Positions 15,697 to 25,900 of a stretch of DNA of 64,000 bases are shown in pieces; the first letter of the stretch is position 1, and each line of letters opens with the position of its first letter. Location of the stretch: contig CAWHVB010000001.1 of assembly GCA_963832715.1 (NCBI GenBank), positions 310,001-374,000 on the forward strand. Direction: 5' to 3'. The stretch is from DATFVA01 sp963832715. GTDB taxonomy: Bacteria > Bacteroidota > Ignavibacteria > Ignavibacteriales > Ignavibacteriaceae. The notes under the pieces are model-generated. The model saw nothing but the letters and a program-made list of their open reading frames with translations. It did not search any database and was not told the origin of the DNA. Position numbers and translations under genes: made by a program.

Positions 15697-16947
15697 ATGC
15701 GCAATTTAATCCTGTTACTAACGATTCTTTTCCTCTCAACCGAAGTGTTTCCTCAATTTGATATCCTGAAGAAAGTTAAGGATAAAGTCCAAGAAAAAAC
15801 CGAAAAGAAGGTTGATGAAGCAATCGATAAGACAGTCGATAAAGCAGCTGATCAGAACAACAACAATGCTGCCTCGACCGACACAACACAGGTTCAGAAC
15901 GATGCATCAAATCCTGCATCGGCGCCCGGCACGGAAGAACTAAAATCTTTTTCAAAATTTGATTTTGTTCCCGGTGAACAAGTGATCCTGTTCGACGATT
16001 TTTCTCAGGATAATATCGGCGATTTTCCTGCATTATGGAATACGAATGGGTCAGGTGAAGTCGTTAATACGAACCTATTTCCCGGAAACTGGCTGCAGTT
16101 TTCAACACGCGATGCAATATGGACGGATAACCTTTTAGACTTACCGGAAAATTATACAATCGAATTCGACGTCGTCCCGATTAAAGGCGAAGAAGGCGGA
16201 ATGGCGGGCTATGGGTTCAGACTGATGCAGAGCATAAATGCAAAATCATTTGATCCGGGAGCTGTCCCAGGAAAAGCAGGATTATCATTTTATGTAGAAT
16301 ATTTTGGAAGACCTGGCTATAGGACATATATAAATGGAAACGAAGGTGACGGACTTGGTTTAAGCGGTACTAAAGAAAATAATAGCATTTATCAAAAAGA
16401 AAACCAAAAATATCATATTGCAATATGGATTCAGAAATCAAGAGTACGTGTTTATCAGAATGAAAATAAATTGTTTGACTTACCTAAGGCTTTTCCCGTA
16501 GCAAGTGTAAAAATGGACCGCATAAGATTTGAGGACGGTGCTGCTTTGGTTTCAAACGTAAGAATAGCTGTAGGAGCACCGGATATGAGAAGCAAACTTA
16601 TAACTGAAGGGAAACTTGTTACAAGAGGAATTCTTTTCGATATCAATTCCGATAAAATCAAACCAGAATCTTACGGGACACTAAAAGAAATCGCTAAAGT
16701 CCTTTCAGATAATGCGGATGTAAAGGTCAGGATAATAGGACATACAGACAGCGACGGAACAGATGAGTCTAACCTCGACCTTTCCAAAAGAAGAGCAGCC
16801 TCAGTTAAAAATGCTCTGAGCTCTGAGTTTAGTATTGATGCGACAAGAATGGAAACAGACGGTAAGGGTGAATCGGAACCGGCATCCGATAACAACACCC
16901 CTGAAGGCAAAGCAAATAACAGAAGAGTAGAATTTATTAAGATATAA
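15697..16947 (+). CDS. OmpA-family outer-membrane protein with N-terminal coiled coil and LamG-like domain
   Basis: From the ATG at 15697 (GGGGAG 7 nt upstream) the protein has about 416 residues. It has a signal peptide (RNLILLLTILFLSTEVFPQ), a highly charged repetitive coiled segment (VKDKVQEKTEKKVDEAIDKT), and a low-complexity Asn/Ala/Thr stretch. A beta-sandwich domain follows (about 90-300, VILFDDFSQDNIGDFP ... YQNENKLFDLP) resembling LamG/DUF1080 folds. The last ~105 residues form an OmpA C-terminal domain (ILFDINSDKIKPES, IIGHTDSDGTDESNLDLSKRR, NRRVEFIKI), which binds peptidoglycan diaminopimelate. It has no beta barrel, so it is probably periplasmic and wall-bound. The gene is monocistronic. 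An upstream ATG at 15625 would bury the signal peptide. Confidence 0.87.
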   Translation: MRNLILLLTILFLSTEVFPQFDILKKVKDKVQEKTEKKVDEAIDKTVDKAADQNNNNAASTDTTQVQNDASNPASAPGTEELKSFSKFDFVPGEQVILFDDFSQDNIGDFPALWNTNGSGEVVNTNLFPGNWLQFSTRDAIWTDNLLDLPENYTIEFDVVPIKGEEGGMAGYGFRLMQSINAKSFDPGAVPGKAGLSFYVEYFGRPGYRTYINGNEGDGLGLSGTKENNSIYQKENQKYHIAIWIQKSRVRVYQNENKLFDLPKAFPVASVKMDRIRFEDGAALVSNVRIAVGAPDMRSKLITEGKLVTRGILFDINSDKIKPESYGTLKEIAKVLSDNADVKVRIIGHTDSDGTDESNLDLSKRRAASVKNALSSEFSIDATRMETDGKGESEPASDNNTPEGKANNRRVEFIKI

Positions 16948-17015
16948 AAGGTTTTCTGCATTTTCTTATGATGCAATAGCGCAGGGGATTACCGCTGATA
17001 ATGTACTAATATTAT

Positions 17016-17042
17016 GCAGGCAGTTTTTATTCAACTGCCTGC
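17016..17042. terminator. Bidirectional hairpin between convergent genes
   Basis: A perfect 10-bp stem, GCAGGCAGTT/AACTGCCTGC, with a 7-nt loop lies between the stops of the OmpA gene (16947) and the HEAT-like gene (17058). The loop side is T-rich, but there is no long U-tract on either side. Position and symmetry suggest it ends transcripts from both sides. Confidence 0.6.
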
Positions 17043-17057
17043 TAATAATTTAACATC

Positions 17058-17495
17058 TTAGAAATCCAGGAAATATTGAGAATGATTCAGAGTATGAAAA
17101 GCATAATACAAATTTTTGCTTACCATCCTGACTCTTTCACTTTCATCAAACCTTGCGGAACCTCTCAGCCGGTATATGCCTATACCATTGTTCAGACTAT
17201 AGAGTGCAACAGCAGCCGTAATTCTCTCCATTTCAGTTGAACCGTTATCAAGCATTTTAAGGAGAGGTTTAAGTGAAGCGGAAAAATCTTCAGGAGAAAC
17301 AATAGAATTATCTATTACCTCTGTTATAACAACAGCAGAACTTGTTCTTAAGCCCTCATTATCGGAGCTAATACCGTTAAGAAGGTTTTCGACAATTTCG
17401 CTTTTGCTGGTAGATGGTGTTAAATCAGCCCCGGCAGCCAGAAGTGGGGCGAACATTAAGGAGGAGAGCAAAAGTATCAATACTAATGTTTTCAT
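17058..17495 (-). CDS. Secreted small HEAT-like repeat protein
   Basis: The 145-residue protein has a clear signal peptide (KTLVLILLLSSLMFAPLLAAG, cleaved around residue 22) and about 120 helical residues. These have the spacing of two to three HEAT/armadillo-like repeats (VENLLNGISSDNEGLRTSSAVVI, then LKPLLKMLDNGSTEMERITA). Such repeats usually form a protein-binding scaffold. No catalytic motif is seen. GGGAGG lies 5 nt before the ATG. It is monocistronic and its function is unknown. Confidence 0.7.
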   Translation of the reverse strand: MKTLVLILLLSSLMFAPLLAAGADLTPSTSKSEIVENLLNGISSDNEGLRTSSAVVITEVIDNSIVSPEDFSASLKPLLKMLDNGSTEMERITAAVALYSLNNGIGIYRLRGSARFDESERVRMVSKNLYYAFHTLNHSQYFLDF

Positions 17496-17609
17496 TTCAG
17501 CCTCCCGATTATTAGGTTAATTAATCGTTCGGAAGTAAGCTAATAACACCGCAGCGGAATGTCTATTTAATTAGTATGGAAGGATATAATATTATCAGGA
17601 TGGTAATAT

Positions 17610-18620
17610 TTATTGTTGGTTAATAGTTTCCTGTTTGTTTTTGAATGGATCTTCCCTGGTTTCTTCAAAGAACGGGCGGTAAGACTCTTTGCTTTCCATT
17701 TCCTGAACCCAGCCGTTCTCCAGGCCGAATTTTTCGAGCAGTTCAACAGATCTGGCATATTCGGAATAAGAAATATTCCGGCTTATCAGCGGATAATTTT
17801 CAGCCTTATTTGAAGGATAATATTGTGCCATTAAAGAGATGTGGACTTTCGGATCCAGCTCTTCAGCAATAAACCTGAATACATTTTCGGTTTCTGCTAA
17901 CCCGTTCGGCATCACCAGGTGCCTGATGATTAACCCCCTAACTACCACCCCATCCACATAAACAAGATCACTACCTACCTGATTGTACATCTCCTTAATT
18001 GCCGGTTTAACTGAATCAAAATAATCACTTACACGTGAATAAGTTTTACCGACAGAATTCTCACCCCATTTGAAATCAGGCAGATAAATATCAATCACAC
18101 TGTCATAAAGCTTCAGCATTTCAACACTATCGTATCCATTTGTATTATAGATTATGGGGAGATTTAACCCTTTCTGAATTGCCAGGTAAATCGATTTCAG
18201 GATAGGGACTGCAAAGTGTGTTGGAGAAACAAGACCAATGTTGTGGCAGTTTTTATCCTGAAGTTCCAGCATTATTTCTGCAAGCCTTTCATGGGATACT
18301 TCATTTTTTCTTTCAACTTTATAATTCTGGCTTATCACATAATTCTGGCAGAAAACACAGCGCAGATTGCAGTTACCGAAAAAGATATTCCCTGCTCCTC
18401 TGCTTCCGCTTAGTACCGGTTCTTCTCCGAAATGAGGGGTACATGAGGAAACTACTGGAAGATCACCGCTCTGACAGATACCATATTCACCGTTCGTTCT
18501 GTCAACATTGCAGTTCCTGGGACAGCTTGTGCACGACTGTAATATTCTTTCAGCTTTCTTCAGCCGGCTTTCAAAATCTCCATTACTGAGCGTTTTGATA
18601 TATGAGGGTATAAAGGCCAC
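17610..18620 (-). CDS. Radical SAM protein of the PflA-like family
   Basis: The protein of 336 residues carries the radical SAM cluster CNLRCVFCQN (about residues 83-92), in which three Cys bind a 4Fe-4S cluster that cleaves S-adenosylmethionine. An additional N-terminal Cys set (CTSCPRNCNV) and GICQSGDLPVVSS precede it, as in the PflX/pyruvate formate-lyase-activase-like family of unassigned function. Other family blocks are FGNCNLRC, IYNTNGYDS, IDIYLPDFKWG and IIRHLVMPN. I chose GTG at 18620 because AGGAAAG precedes it by a few bases and family members start just before IPSYIK. The frame stays open to an ATG at 18764, but that extension looks non-coding. There is no partner enzyme beside it. 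Confidence 0.84.
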   Translation of the reverse strand: MAFIPSYIKTLSNGDFESRLKKAERILQSCTSCPRNCNVDRTNGEYGICQSGDLPVVSSCTPHFGEEPVLSGSRGAGNIFFGNCNLRCVFCQNYVISQNYKVERKNEVSHERLAEIMLELQDKNCHNIGLVSPTHFAVPILKSIYLAIQKGLNLPIIYNTNGYDSVEMLKLYDSVIDIYLPDFKWGENSVGKTYSRVSDYFDSVKPAIKEMYNQVGSDLVYVDGVVVRGLIIRHLVMPNGLAETENVFRFIAEELDPKVHISLMAQYYPSNKAENYPLISRNISYSEYARSVELLEKFGLENGWVQEMESKESYRPFFEETREDPFKNKQETINQQ

Positions 18621-18812
18621 AGTCTTTCCTGTATTCGATTTTTGAAGTGTTAAATTACTATATGTAATCTTAAGGGTAAAGATACGAAACCGGTTCCCTC
18701 CAATAAAATAGCATTTTATATCCATCAATTTAAAATCCTGCCGCTCCAAGCTGTGTCTCAACACAATTCCTTTTTCATGTTACAATTCTATCTTTTTTAA
18801 AAAGGAGAAATT

Positions 18813-19172
18813 ATGATTCAGATACTCGATAAGACCATTAATGATTTTATAGCAGTTAGGGCAAGCGGCAAATTAACAAAAAAAGACTACGAGGATATTC
18901 TGGCACTCGCAAAGGAAAAGACCAGACAGTACGGCAGGACAAACTGGTATATTGAAATTACTGATTTTAAAGGCTGGGAGTTTGATGCTGCAGTAGAAGA
19001 CTTAAAGTTCGATATTGAGCACTACGATGATATTAAAAGAATAGCAATGGTAGGAGATAAAAAATGGTATTACTGGGGCGCCATGGCTTCTAAATTATTT
19101 ACAAGGGCTAAAGTTGAATACTTTGATATCGCAGATAAAGTTAAAGCGGAAAACTGGGCACGTTCAGCATAG
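18813..19172 (+). CDS. SpoIIAA-like (STAS-superfamily) protein
   Basis: The 119-residue protein matches the SpoIIAA-like family found in many environmental bacteria: FIAVRASGKLTKKDYEDILA, then WYIEITDFKGWEFDAAVEDLKFD, RIAMVGDKKWYYWGAMASKLF and VEYFDIADKVKAENWAR. The fold is that of STAS proteins, but the phosphorylatable serine motif is not retained. A role in partner switching is therefore doubtful; lipid-like ligand binding has been suggested for relatives. AAGGAG lies 6 nt before the ATG. It is monocistronic, divergent from the radical SAM gene. Confidence 0.8.
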   Translation: MIQILDKTINDFIAVRASGKLTKKDYEDILALAKEKTRQYGRTNWYIEITDFKGWEFDAAVEDLKFDIEHYDDIKRIAMVGDKKWYYWGAMASKLFTRAKVEYFDIADKVKAENWARSA

Positions 19173-19313
19173 GAATGGATTTTGCCTATTATTAGATCAA
19201 GGAAATAACGACGGCATTAAGGTGAGAAGTCATCTATCCATTAACCTGATTCGATCGGCAGGTATAATAAGAAAAAAGGTGGATGATAGATTGAGGGAAT
19301 AGTAAATACTCTC

Positions 19314-19348
19314 TTCCGGAACAGTCTGAATTATCAGACTGTCCGGAA
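19314..19348. terminator. Strong hairpin downstream of two convergent genes
   Basis: TTCCGGA-A-CAGTCTGA pairs with TCAGACTG-TCCGGAA, a 15-bp stem with one bulged A and an ATTA loop. It lies 26 nt past the stop of the minus-strand propeller gene and 140 nt past the SpoIIAA-like gene, so it can serve both. The plus side is followed by a T-rich stretch. Confidence 0.65.
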
Positions 19349-19373
19349 TTGAGATTTTATTTATATGAATTTA

Positions 19374-20651
19374 CTATTGAATATCTAGAGTAGGGATTCT
19401 ACCTGGAGTCCAGGGTGCATCATATTTTTCCATATCATCTTCTAGTGTTTTCAAGTCGTAGTTATATAGATTCTTCAGCTGTTCGAGTACCGGCGGGAAT
19501 TTATCCATCAGTACCTTATATGCATTCTTTTCGTTCTGGGTGATGTTTGATGACGAACGATAATGTGTATAAGCCAGCACCCCGAGTCTTTCATTAAATG
19601 TTACAGGTGAAGGAGGGTTCTCTTCAGTACTAGGGAAATTGGATTCCCTGTTGAACTTCAACGAAATATCCTTCAGTTTTTCCCAGAGGTTATCGGCTCT
19701 TACCATCAGGTCATTCGGTGCCTCGGGAGTGTTAATCAGCGCCTGCTTGATATCGGTAACTCTCTTCATCATATCATTGAGAAATCCTTCGGTTCCCCGG
19801 ATAGTCCTTGCAAGTTTGTTCGCTTTCTTCTGAAAGTTCACAAGTTCAGAACGGTCGGCTATCGGCAGTGTTGAATTATTCAAAGCATTGACATTAAAAT
19901 CAACAGGACCATAAAGCTGTTTCTCTCCGTCCCTGTTTATCATAGCCATCGTTACCGTGTATTTCCCCGGAAGTGCAAGGGTGCTGCCATGACCTTCGGC
20001 CGTCGGGTTGAATTTATCTTTAACTTCTACTGGAGATGTGCTTCCGTAACGTAAGTCCCAAGCAACCCTGTTAATACCTTTTGATGCCGATTTGGTGATC
20101 TTTCTGACAATGATCCCGGCCTCATCTTTTACAGTAAATATGAGGTAAGGTTCAAGCTCCTCATTCTCAGCACGCAGTTGGTCATTATCAGGCTGCGGAA
20201 TGGGTTTGCCATCTTTGAATAATTCTTTTTCTTTTTCTTTTCTTTCATCCTTCAGCGTTTTAGGAACATCCTTTATGTAGTAAGTGAAGACCGCTCCGAA
20301 TTCAGGATTAGGAGCTTTGAAATAAGTAGCTCCCTGCCCGTATCTGCCTCCAGTTTTGTTGAACATCAAGGCATCTTTAACCGGGAAAATATAAGCATCC
20401 TTATCGAGGGTTGTTTTATTTATCTCACGGAGCGGGGTGAAATTATCGAGTATATAAAATCCCCTTCCGAATGTAGCAATAACGAGGTCGTTTTCTCTTT
20501 TCTGAAAAGCGATATCTCTGACGGGAATCGTAGGAATTCCTGATTTCAGCTGTGTCCATACTTTTCCACCGTTGGTAGAGAAAAAGAATCCGAACTCTGT
20601 GCCTGCAAATAAGAGATCGGGATCAACAAAATCCTGTTCAACAGTGTGCAC
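19374..20651 (-). CDS. C-terminal piece of a frameshifted BNR/sortilin-type propeller protein
   Basis: This frame holds the last ~425 residues of a large secreted protein read with the two frames at 20704 and 21098. It begins inside propeller repeats (DLLFAGTEFGFFFSTNGGKVW, FGRGFYILDN), then a domain with an immunoglobulin-like strand pattern (DEAGIIVRKITKSASKGINR, GKYTVTMAMINRDG), and an alpha-helical C-terminus. The proposed ATG at 20653-20651 (in SVHTVEQ) has no ribosome-binding site. The reading frame extends upstream as STDKGESWTSISGNLPENG up to position 20711, joining the previous piece if one base is removed from a GG pair at 20712-20713. The whole would be about 1086 residues, the usual length for this family, in which the protein is often called a glycosyl hydrolase without proof of activity. 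Confidence 0.82.
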   Translation of the reverse strand: MHTVEQDFVDPDLLFAGTEFGFFFSTNGGKVWTQLKSGIPTIPVRDIAFQKRENDLVIATFGRGFYILDNFTPLREINKTTLDKDAYIFPVKDALMFNKTGGRYGQGATYFKAPNPEFGAVFTYYIKDVPKTLKDERKEKEKELFKDGKPIPQPDNDQLRAENEELEPYLIFTVKDEAGIIVRKITKSASKGINRVAWDLRYGSTSPVEVKDKFNPTAEGHGSTLALPGKYTVTMAMINRDGEKQLYGPVDFNVNALNNSTLPIADRSELVNFQKKANKLARTIRGTEGFLNDMMKRVTDIKQALINTPEAPNDLMVRADNLWEKLKDISLKFNRESNFPSTEENPPSPVTFNERLGVLAYTHYRSSSNITQNEKNAYKVLMDKFPPVLEQLKNLYNYDLKTLEDDMEKYDAPWTPGRIPTLDIQ

Positions 20652-20703
20652 ACTGCCATTCTCAGGAAGATTCCCTGAAATAGATGTCCAGGATTCACCC
20701 TTA

Positions 20704-21171
20704 TCAGTACTCCTTTAAAAGATAAGGTTTGAAATCGTCCCTTTTTAGGTTATTGAATGAAGCGAATACCACATTCTCATCAAACTTAGAAGGACAGATA
20801 TCGCTTACATAAGTATTTTTCGGAACACCAGGAAATTCATCGATCTTTTTCCAGGTCTTTGCATCCTGTGATACCTGGATCACTCCATCATCAGTTCCAG
20901 CATATAAAAGATTTTCTTTTAAGGGTGATTCCGTCAGCGAAACAATTGTTCCGAACAGAGAGGTAGACTGGTCTTTTGCTACAGCATCAACACTCCAGTA
21001 TTTGCCCATTACCGGCCACTGGTTACGATCGAGCTGGGCAGTTAAGTCAGGACTTATCTCCTGCCAGGTATCTCCCCTATCGTCGCTTCTGAACACTTTA
21101 TTTGCAGCGCAATAAAGTCTGGTATGGCTGTGCGGACTCACAAATAAGGGAGTATCCCAGTTCCATTTCAA
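20704..21171 (-). CDS. Middle piece of the frameshifted BNR/sortilin-type propeller protein
   Basis: The 155-residue frame KWNWDTPLFVSPHSHTRLYCA ... VFRSDDRGDTWQEISPDL continues the propeller, with Asp-box repeats (DDRGDTW, TDDGVIQVSQDAKTWKKI). It has no real start; the first codon would be a TTG in the middle of a strand. It overlaps the N-terminal frame by 74 bp, and the switch is best placed at the TTT run around 21170-21172, where one surplus base would explain it. At its other end it stops at 20704 right after YLLK, where a second surplus base breaks it. Both breaks keep the flanking protein sequence family-like, so the mutations are either recent or sequencing errors. Confidence 0.8.
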   Translation of the reverse strand: MKWNWDTPLFVSPHSHTRLYCAANKVFRSDDRGDTWQEISPDLTAQLDRNQWPVMGKYWSVDAVAKDQSTSLFGTIVSLTESPLKENLLYAGTDDGVIQVSQDAKTWKKIDEFPGVPKNTYVSDICPSKFDENVVFASFNNLKRDDFKPYLLKEY

Positions 21172-22636
21172 ATGTCAGTTCCCCTTCGATTGGTTCGGGG
21201 CGGATATCAATAGCTTCGCCGCTGGCTTTATCGTATCTAACCATATTACCGTACTGTGCTTCGGCATAAACAGTATTAGGATCTTCCGGATCAGTTGCGC
21301 TCCAGAATCCGTCGCCTCCATTAGTGACAATCCAGTCGCTGTTAACTATCCCATCCTCGCTCAAAGTCGCAGAGGGACCGCCCATACTGTTATTATCCTG
21401 AGTTCCGCCATATACATAATAAAAAGGTTCTGTGTTATCGACGGCAACTCTGTAGAACTGAGTAATCGGAAGATTTTCCTTAAAGTCGAATGTTTTACCA
21501 TCATCATATGTTTCATAAACGCCGCCATCACCGCCTATCAGGAAGTGGTCGGTATAATTCGGATCAATCCACATTGCATGATCGTCCACGTGGCGGTCTT
21601 TAGTGCTGACGTTATTCCAGGTCTTTCCACCGTCAAGAGTCACTTTTGAAAACGTTTCTGTAGAGAATACTTTATCCGGGTTCTTAGGATCAACGTAGAT
21701 CTCGTTAAAATATTGACCTGAAGAGGTGTAATCACTCATTCTATCCCAGCTTGCGCCTCTGTTCGTAGACTTAAAGAATCCGCCTTTACCTTCGGCAGCT
21801 TCCATGATCAGGTAAAGTATATCGGGATCAGAAGGTGCATAAGCAATGCCCATTCCGCCTATATCAACGTTTGGAAGTCCCTTCATTATCTTATCCCAGG
21901 TTTCGCCTGCATCGGTTGACTTGTAAACTGCAGATTCAGGTCCGCCTCCGATTTTCGTATACACATGCCTTCTTCTTTGTTCGGAAGTTGCATACATTAC
22001 ATCGGGATTGCGGGGATCATAAATTACATTGTTAACTCCTGTATTCTCACTTATATCAAGCACCTTCTTCCAGGTTTTTCCTGCATCAATTGTTTTATAT
22101 AAGCCTCTGTCTCCTCCGGGGCCCCAAACAGAACCTTCCGCGGCAACAAATACGATATTAGAGTTTCTCGGATCGATCGCAATCTCGCCTATCTGGCGGG
22201 AATCTTTCAGTCCCATATCTTTCCAGGATTTACCGCCGTCTGTGGTTTTATAAATTCCGTCACCATAGCCGAGCGCTCTCTGGTGATTATTTTCCCCAGT
22301 GCCGGCCCATACTACATAAGGGTTATTCGGATCAATTGCGAGACAGCCGATAGAATAAGCACCGTAATGATCAAATACAGGCTCGAATGTTATTCCGTCA
22401 TTGGTAGTTTTCCAGATATGCCCGCTGGCTGCAGCGACATAATATTCGGCATGGTTCTGAGGATTGACAGCAAAGTCGGCGATCCTTCCTGATGTAAAAG
22501 CAGGACCTATATTCCTCCATTTTAATCCGGCAACAACTTCGGCCATCGTAGAGTCTTTCTTATCCTCATCCTGTGCGAAAATTACAACAGACAAGAGCAA
22601 AGAAAGAATAATAGATGTATTAATAAATCTTTTCAT
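21098..22636 (-). CDS. N-terminal piece of a frameshifted BNR/sortilin-type propeller protein, secreted
   Basis: The start is intact: ATG at 22636, a signal peptide (KRFINTSIILSLLLSVVIFAQ), then LKWRNIGPAFTSGRIADFAV, the typical opening of this WD40/YVTN/BNR-like family, followed by Asp-box repeats (TNDGITF, TDGGKSWKDM, IDAGKTWKKV, TDAGETWDK, TNRGASWDRM). The repeats build a large VPS10/sortilin-like beta propeller outside the cell. The frame goes astray at about 21170, where GELTFE should lead into KWNWDTPLF; the last ~24 residues are therefore artefactual. Together with 20704-21171 and 19374-20711 it forms one gene. No sorting domain is seen at the true C-terminus. Confidence 0.85.
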   Translation of the reverse strand: MKRFINTSIILSLLLSVVIFAQDEDKKDSTMAEVVAGLKWRNIGPAFTSGRIADFAVNPQNHAEYYVAAASGHIWKTTNDGITFEPVFDHYGAYSIGCLAIDPNNPYVVWAGTGENNHQRALGYGDGIYKTTDGGKSWKDMGLKDSRQIGEIAIDPRNSNIVFVAAEGSVWGPGGDRGLYKTIDAGKTWKKVLDISENTGVNNVIYDPRNPDVMYATSEQRRRHVYTKIGGGPESAVYKSTDAGETWDKIMKGLPNVDIGGMGIAYAPSDPDILYLIMEAAEGKGGFFKSTNRGASWDRMSDYTSSGQYFNEIYVDPKNPDKVFSTETFSKVTLDGGKTWNNVSTKDRHVDDHAMWIDPNYTDHFLIGGDGGVYETYDDGKTFDFKENLPITQFYRVAVDNTEPFYYVYGGTQDNNSMGGPSATLSEDGIVNSDWIVTNGGDGFWSATDPEDPNTVYAEAQYGNMVRYDKASGEAIDIRPEPIEGELTFEMELGYSLICESAQPYQTLLRCK

Positions 22637-22851
22637 GATTAATTAGAGTATTGTGAGTGGATAATTTGATTTGATATTTGAATGTATATGCTGATCAATT
22701 ATATAATTACATTAATTTTAACTCCCCTGATTCCGGGCTGTAAGTTAGTAAACCATTCCTTTTTATTCTACAACTAAATGATGAATGGTAAATAAATTAT
22801 TTGTCCCGTCCCCTGCAGGCTGGTTCAAGATCAGGCAGGGCGGCAGAACAT

Positions 22852-22884
22852 AAAAAAATGCCGGCAGCTTTAACACTGCCGGCA
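22852..22884 (-). terminator. Intrinsic terminator of the C25-like protease gene
   Basis: On the minus strand a perfect 9-bp stem TGCCGGCAG/CTGCCGGCA with an 8-nt loop is followed directly by seven U (plus-strand A at 22852-22858). It begins about 30 nt after the stop of the gene ending at 22915. Confidence 0.9.
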
Positions 22885-22914
22885 CGGGGATTTGGGGAAT
22901 TAGGGGATGTTTTG

Positions 22915-25900
22915 CTACTTCAGCAATAACATTTTTCGTATTGCTGAGAAATTTCCTGCTTCTATCCTGCAGATATATAAGCCGGAAGCTGCCAATTGGT
23001 TATTACTATTGCTTCCATCCCAGGCTGCTGTGTAGCTTCCGGGTTTTTTCATATCGTTCACAAGCGTTTTAATCAATCGTCCAAGACCGTCATAGATCTT
23101 CATCGTAACATGTGACTGCACAGGGATATCGTACTTTATAGTTGTCGAGGGGTTAAACGGATTTGGATAGTTCTGCGTCAATGCATATTCCGTCGGAAGA
23201 TTATCCACTTCAATTTCGATTTTTCCGTAGTAATGTACATCACCGTTAAAATCAATCTGTTTCAGTCTGTAGTGGATCGTACCGCCTGGTGCTTTATCAT
23301 CTTTAAATGAATATATACCCGGTTCGGCAGATGTTCCTTTACCCGACACAAATCCGATCTTTTCCCATGCCGCATTTTCTTCAGGTATTGTCTTACTATC
23401 CGATTGTCTTTGTATTTCAAAACCCATATTATTTTTCTCTGTAGCGGTATTCCATCTAAGGAGCACTGCACCTGAATTCTTTTCGGCTGTGAATGAGACC
23501 AGTTCAACCGGAACTTCTCCGAGAGCCATCGTTACAGGGACTGTCAACTGCGGGTTATTGGGGGCGTTACTTGTTATAACGACATCCATTGAATAATTTC
23601 CCAGCTCGAGCCCAGATGTTAGAAAATCGAGAACCAAGGCGAACGAGTTTCCATTATAAACGGTACCTGAAAAATTATTTGATATCAGCCATTCGGGTTC
23701 TGCAGAAATCATAACCGCGAGCCCTTCTTGCACATAACTAGCATTGTATGCGATCTGAAGTCCGTCAGTTCCGTCCATATTTTCAATTCCGATCGTAGAG
23801 GAATTTGCTGCGGCAGTCATAGTATTATAATAAAAATATATCTTATTGTTCGACTGAAGAACGACCTGGAAAGTTAAATAACCCGAAGCAGAATACCTTT
23901 GCCAGTTAGTATACTGGATAATTAGTTTATCGGCAGTCTGCAGGTAGTAAACTGTTCCCTGGGTATTTCCGTCAAGATCGTCCCAGAACGGAGAAATCAT
24001 ATTATCGGGCATACCCGGTGTAGGGATAGCGTAATTTGTATACGTATTATCTGTGATATTATTAAAGGATATAAATCCATTTGAACTTAGATAGATCTGT
24101 GTTTTAACCTCGCCGTAGAATTTAAAATTAAATCCTATAGGGATAGGTCCGGCTACTCCTTCATCCAGAGGATCAAAAGTTCCTGTTGGTGTCCAGCCTG
24201 TTACTTCTGTTCCGGTTGAAGAGATATCATTCCATTCATATGCAGGACCCTGCGGATCATTGCTGTCTATCCACTCGTATCCGAATGTATCAGGACCGCC
24301 GGAGCCTCTGATACTCATTCCTTTTACGGTGCCGGGGATATCTTTGGTGTATACAATTGAAGGATTATTATTTACAGGGATTATCCGTGCTGCAATGTCG
24401 CCCGGAAAGGTGTTATTTGTCAGCTCAATATTATAATCGAGTGTAGAGCTACCGGAACTAATGTTTGCTATCATTATAGAATCACTAAAAGTTTCATCCG
24501 GCTGGAGGAGGCAATAAATTGAATCGGGAGTTACATTAATCTGTGGTGCTTCCCAGGTTGTTTGTATCTGAACATTCGACATCAGAGATTTATTCCCCCA
24601 GATATCGGAAGCTTTTATTGCGAAATAATAAATAGTGGAAAAGTTCAGTGTGTGCAGGGTATAGCTCTTTGCGATGCCTGCTGAATCGGGATTACCTGCT
24701 ATCAGGGCAGATGATGCATTATTAAAATCTTCATCATTTACGATCGGATCGTTTGAGTACCTGAGATCATAACTGACTACTCCTCCGAGGGATGAGTCGT
24801 ATGGTGAAGTCCAGTTTAAAGTGACAGAATTTGAGGTAGGATCAACAGCATCAAGATCTGTAATTTGTTCCGGAGCAGTTGAATCCGGTACAGTTCCAAC
24901 ATTCAGCAGCATAGAGCAGTCGCCCATAATATTATATTGTTCCATCAGCTTCAACCCTTCACCGCTGCTTCCGCCCCACAAGTCCATTGCATGCATTATA
25001 CCATTAAAGCAGACACCTCCAACAGTATGTTTATCCCTGGTAGTAAGCAGCATCACTGCATGGTTCTGCATATCACACGGAGGCACCCAGCTTGCAAGAG
25101 TTGATGCACCGAATGAACCAATTGCTCCTTTCGGATCGGTCATACTTCCGGATCTTACCCAGGCTTCCTCCATACATTCACTAAGGGTAAAGTCACCGTT
25201 ATCGCAGGAAACATCCAGAATAAAAGGATCTCTATACTCATTAGAGAGATTATGTATGCTGCTGACATTATACCCGGTTGTTCCCCAGGATGTACCTGAA
25301 CCATGCCCGATATAGTTTACAAAACACCTTCCTTCATTTAGGGCATCAGTAACCTGGGAACCTGTAGCGCCGGGATCATAGATCTGATCTACATTTGTAA
25401 AAAAGAGATTGTTGACGAACATATCCCTCACTAAATTCATCCGCTGCCAGTCGAAGAATCCAGTACCCCCGTCTTCATTGCTAGCAACACCGGTTCCTTT
25501 AAGATACCAGCCTGCATTAGGTCCAGTATCAGGATATTTTTCATATTTGATTAATTTATATAATATGTAATCGAGATTATCAGCTGATGAAGGAGAGATA
25601 CGCGAGATAAAAGCATCAGGATAAGCATCGCTTCCGGCCAGCTTAACATAGCATGGATCGGAAGGGGCACCTTCAGAAAGCCCGCTCATTGTGGGGATCT
25701 CATTCGATTCGCCTATAAGAACAATAAACGTCAATCCTTCAGAAGAATTGTATAAATTCTGGATATAACTCTTTATGGCAGCTGAACCTGTCCCGGTTTC
25801 TGCAGGATATTCTGCCGTTATTGTCGGGATCCCTTTTTCTATTTTCCAATTATAGAAAGGAGTTATATCGGACGAATAAATTGAAGGATAAATTATTAAT

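Noticed and set aside
24821..25315. 164-codon open frame antisense to the C25-like protease gene
   Set aside because: It has no ribosome-binding site and lies fully inside a gene with clear domains; the composition is that of an antisense shadow.
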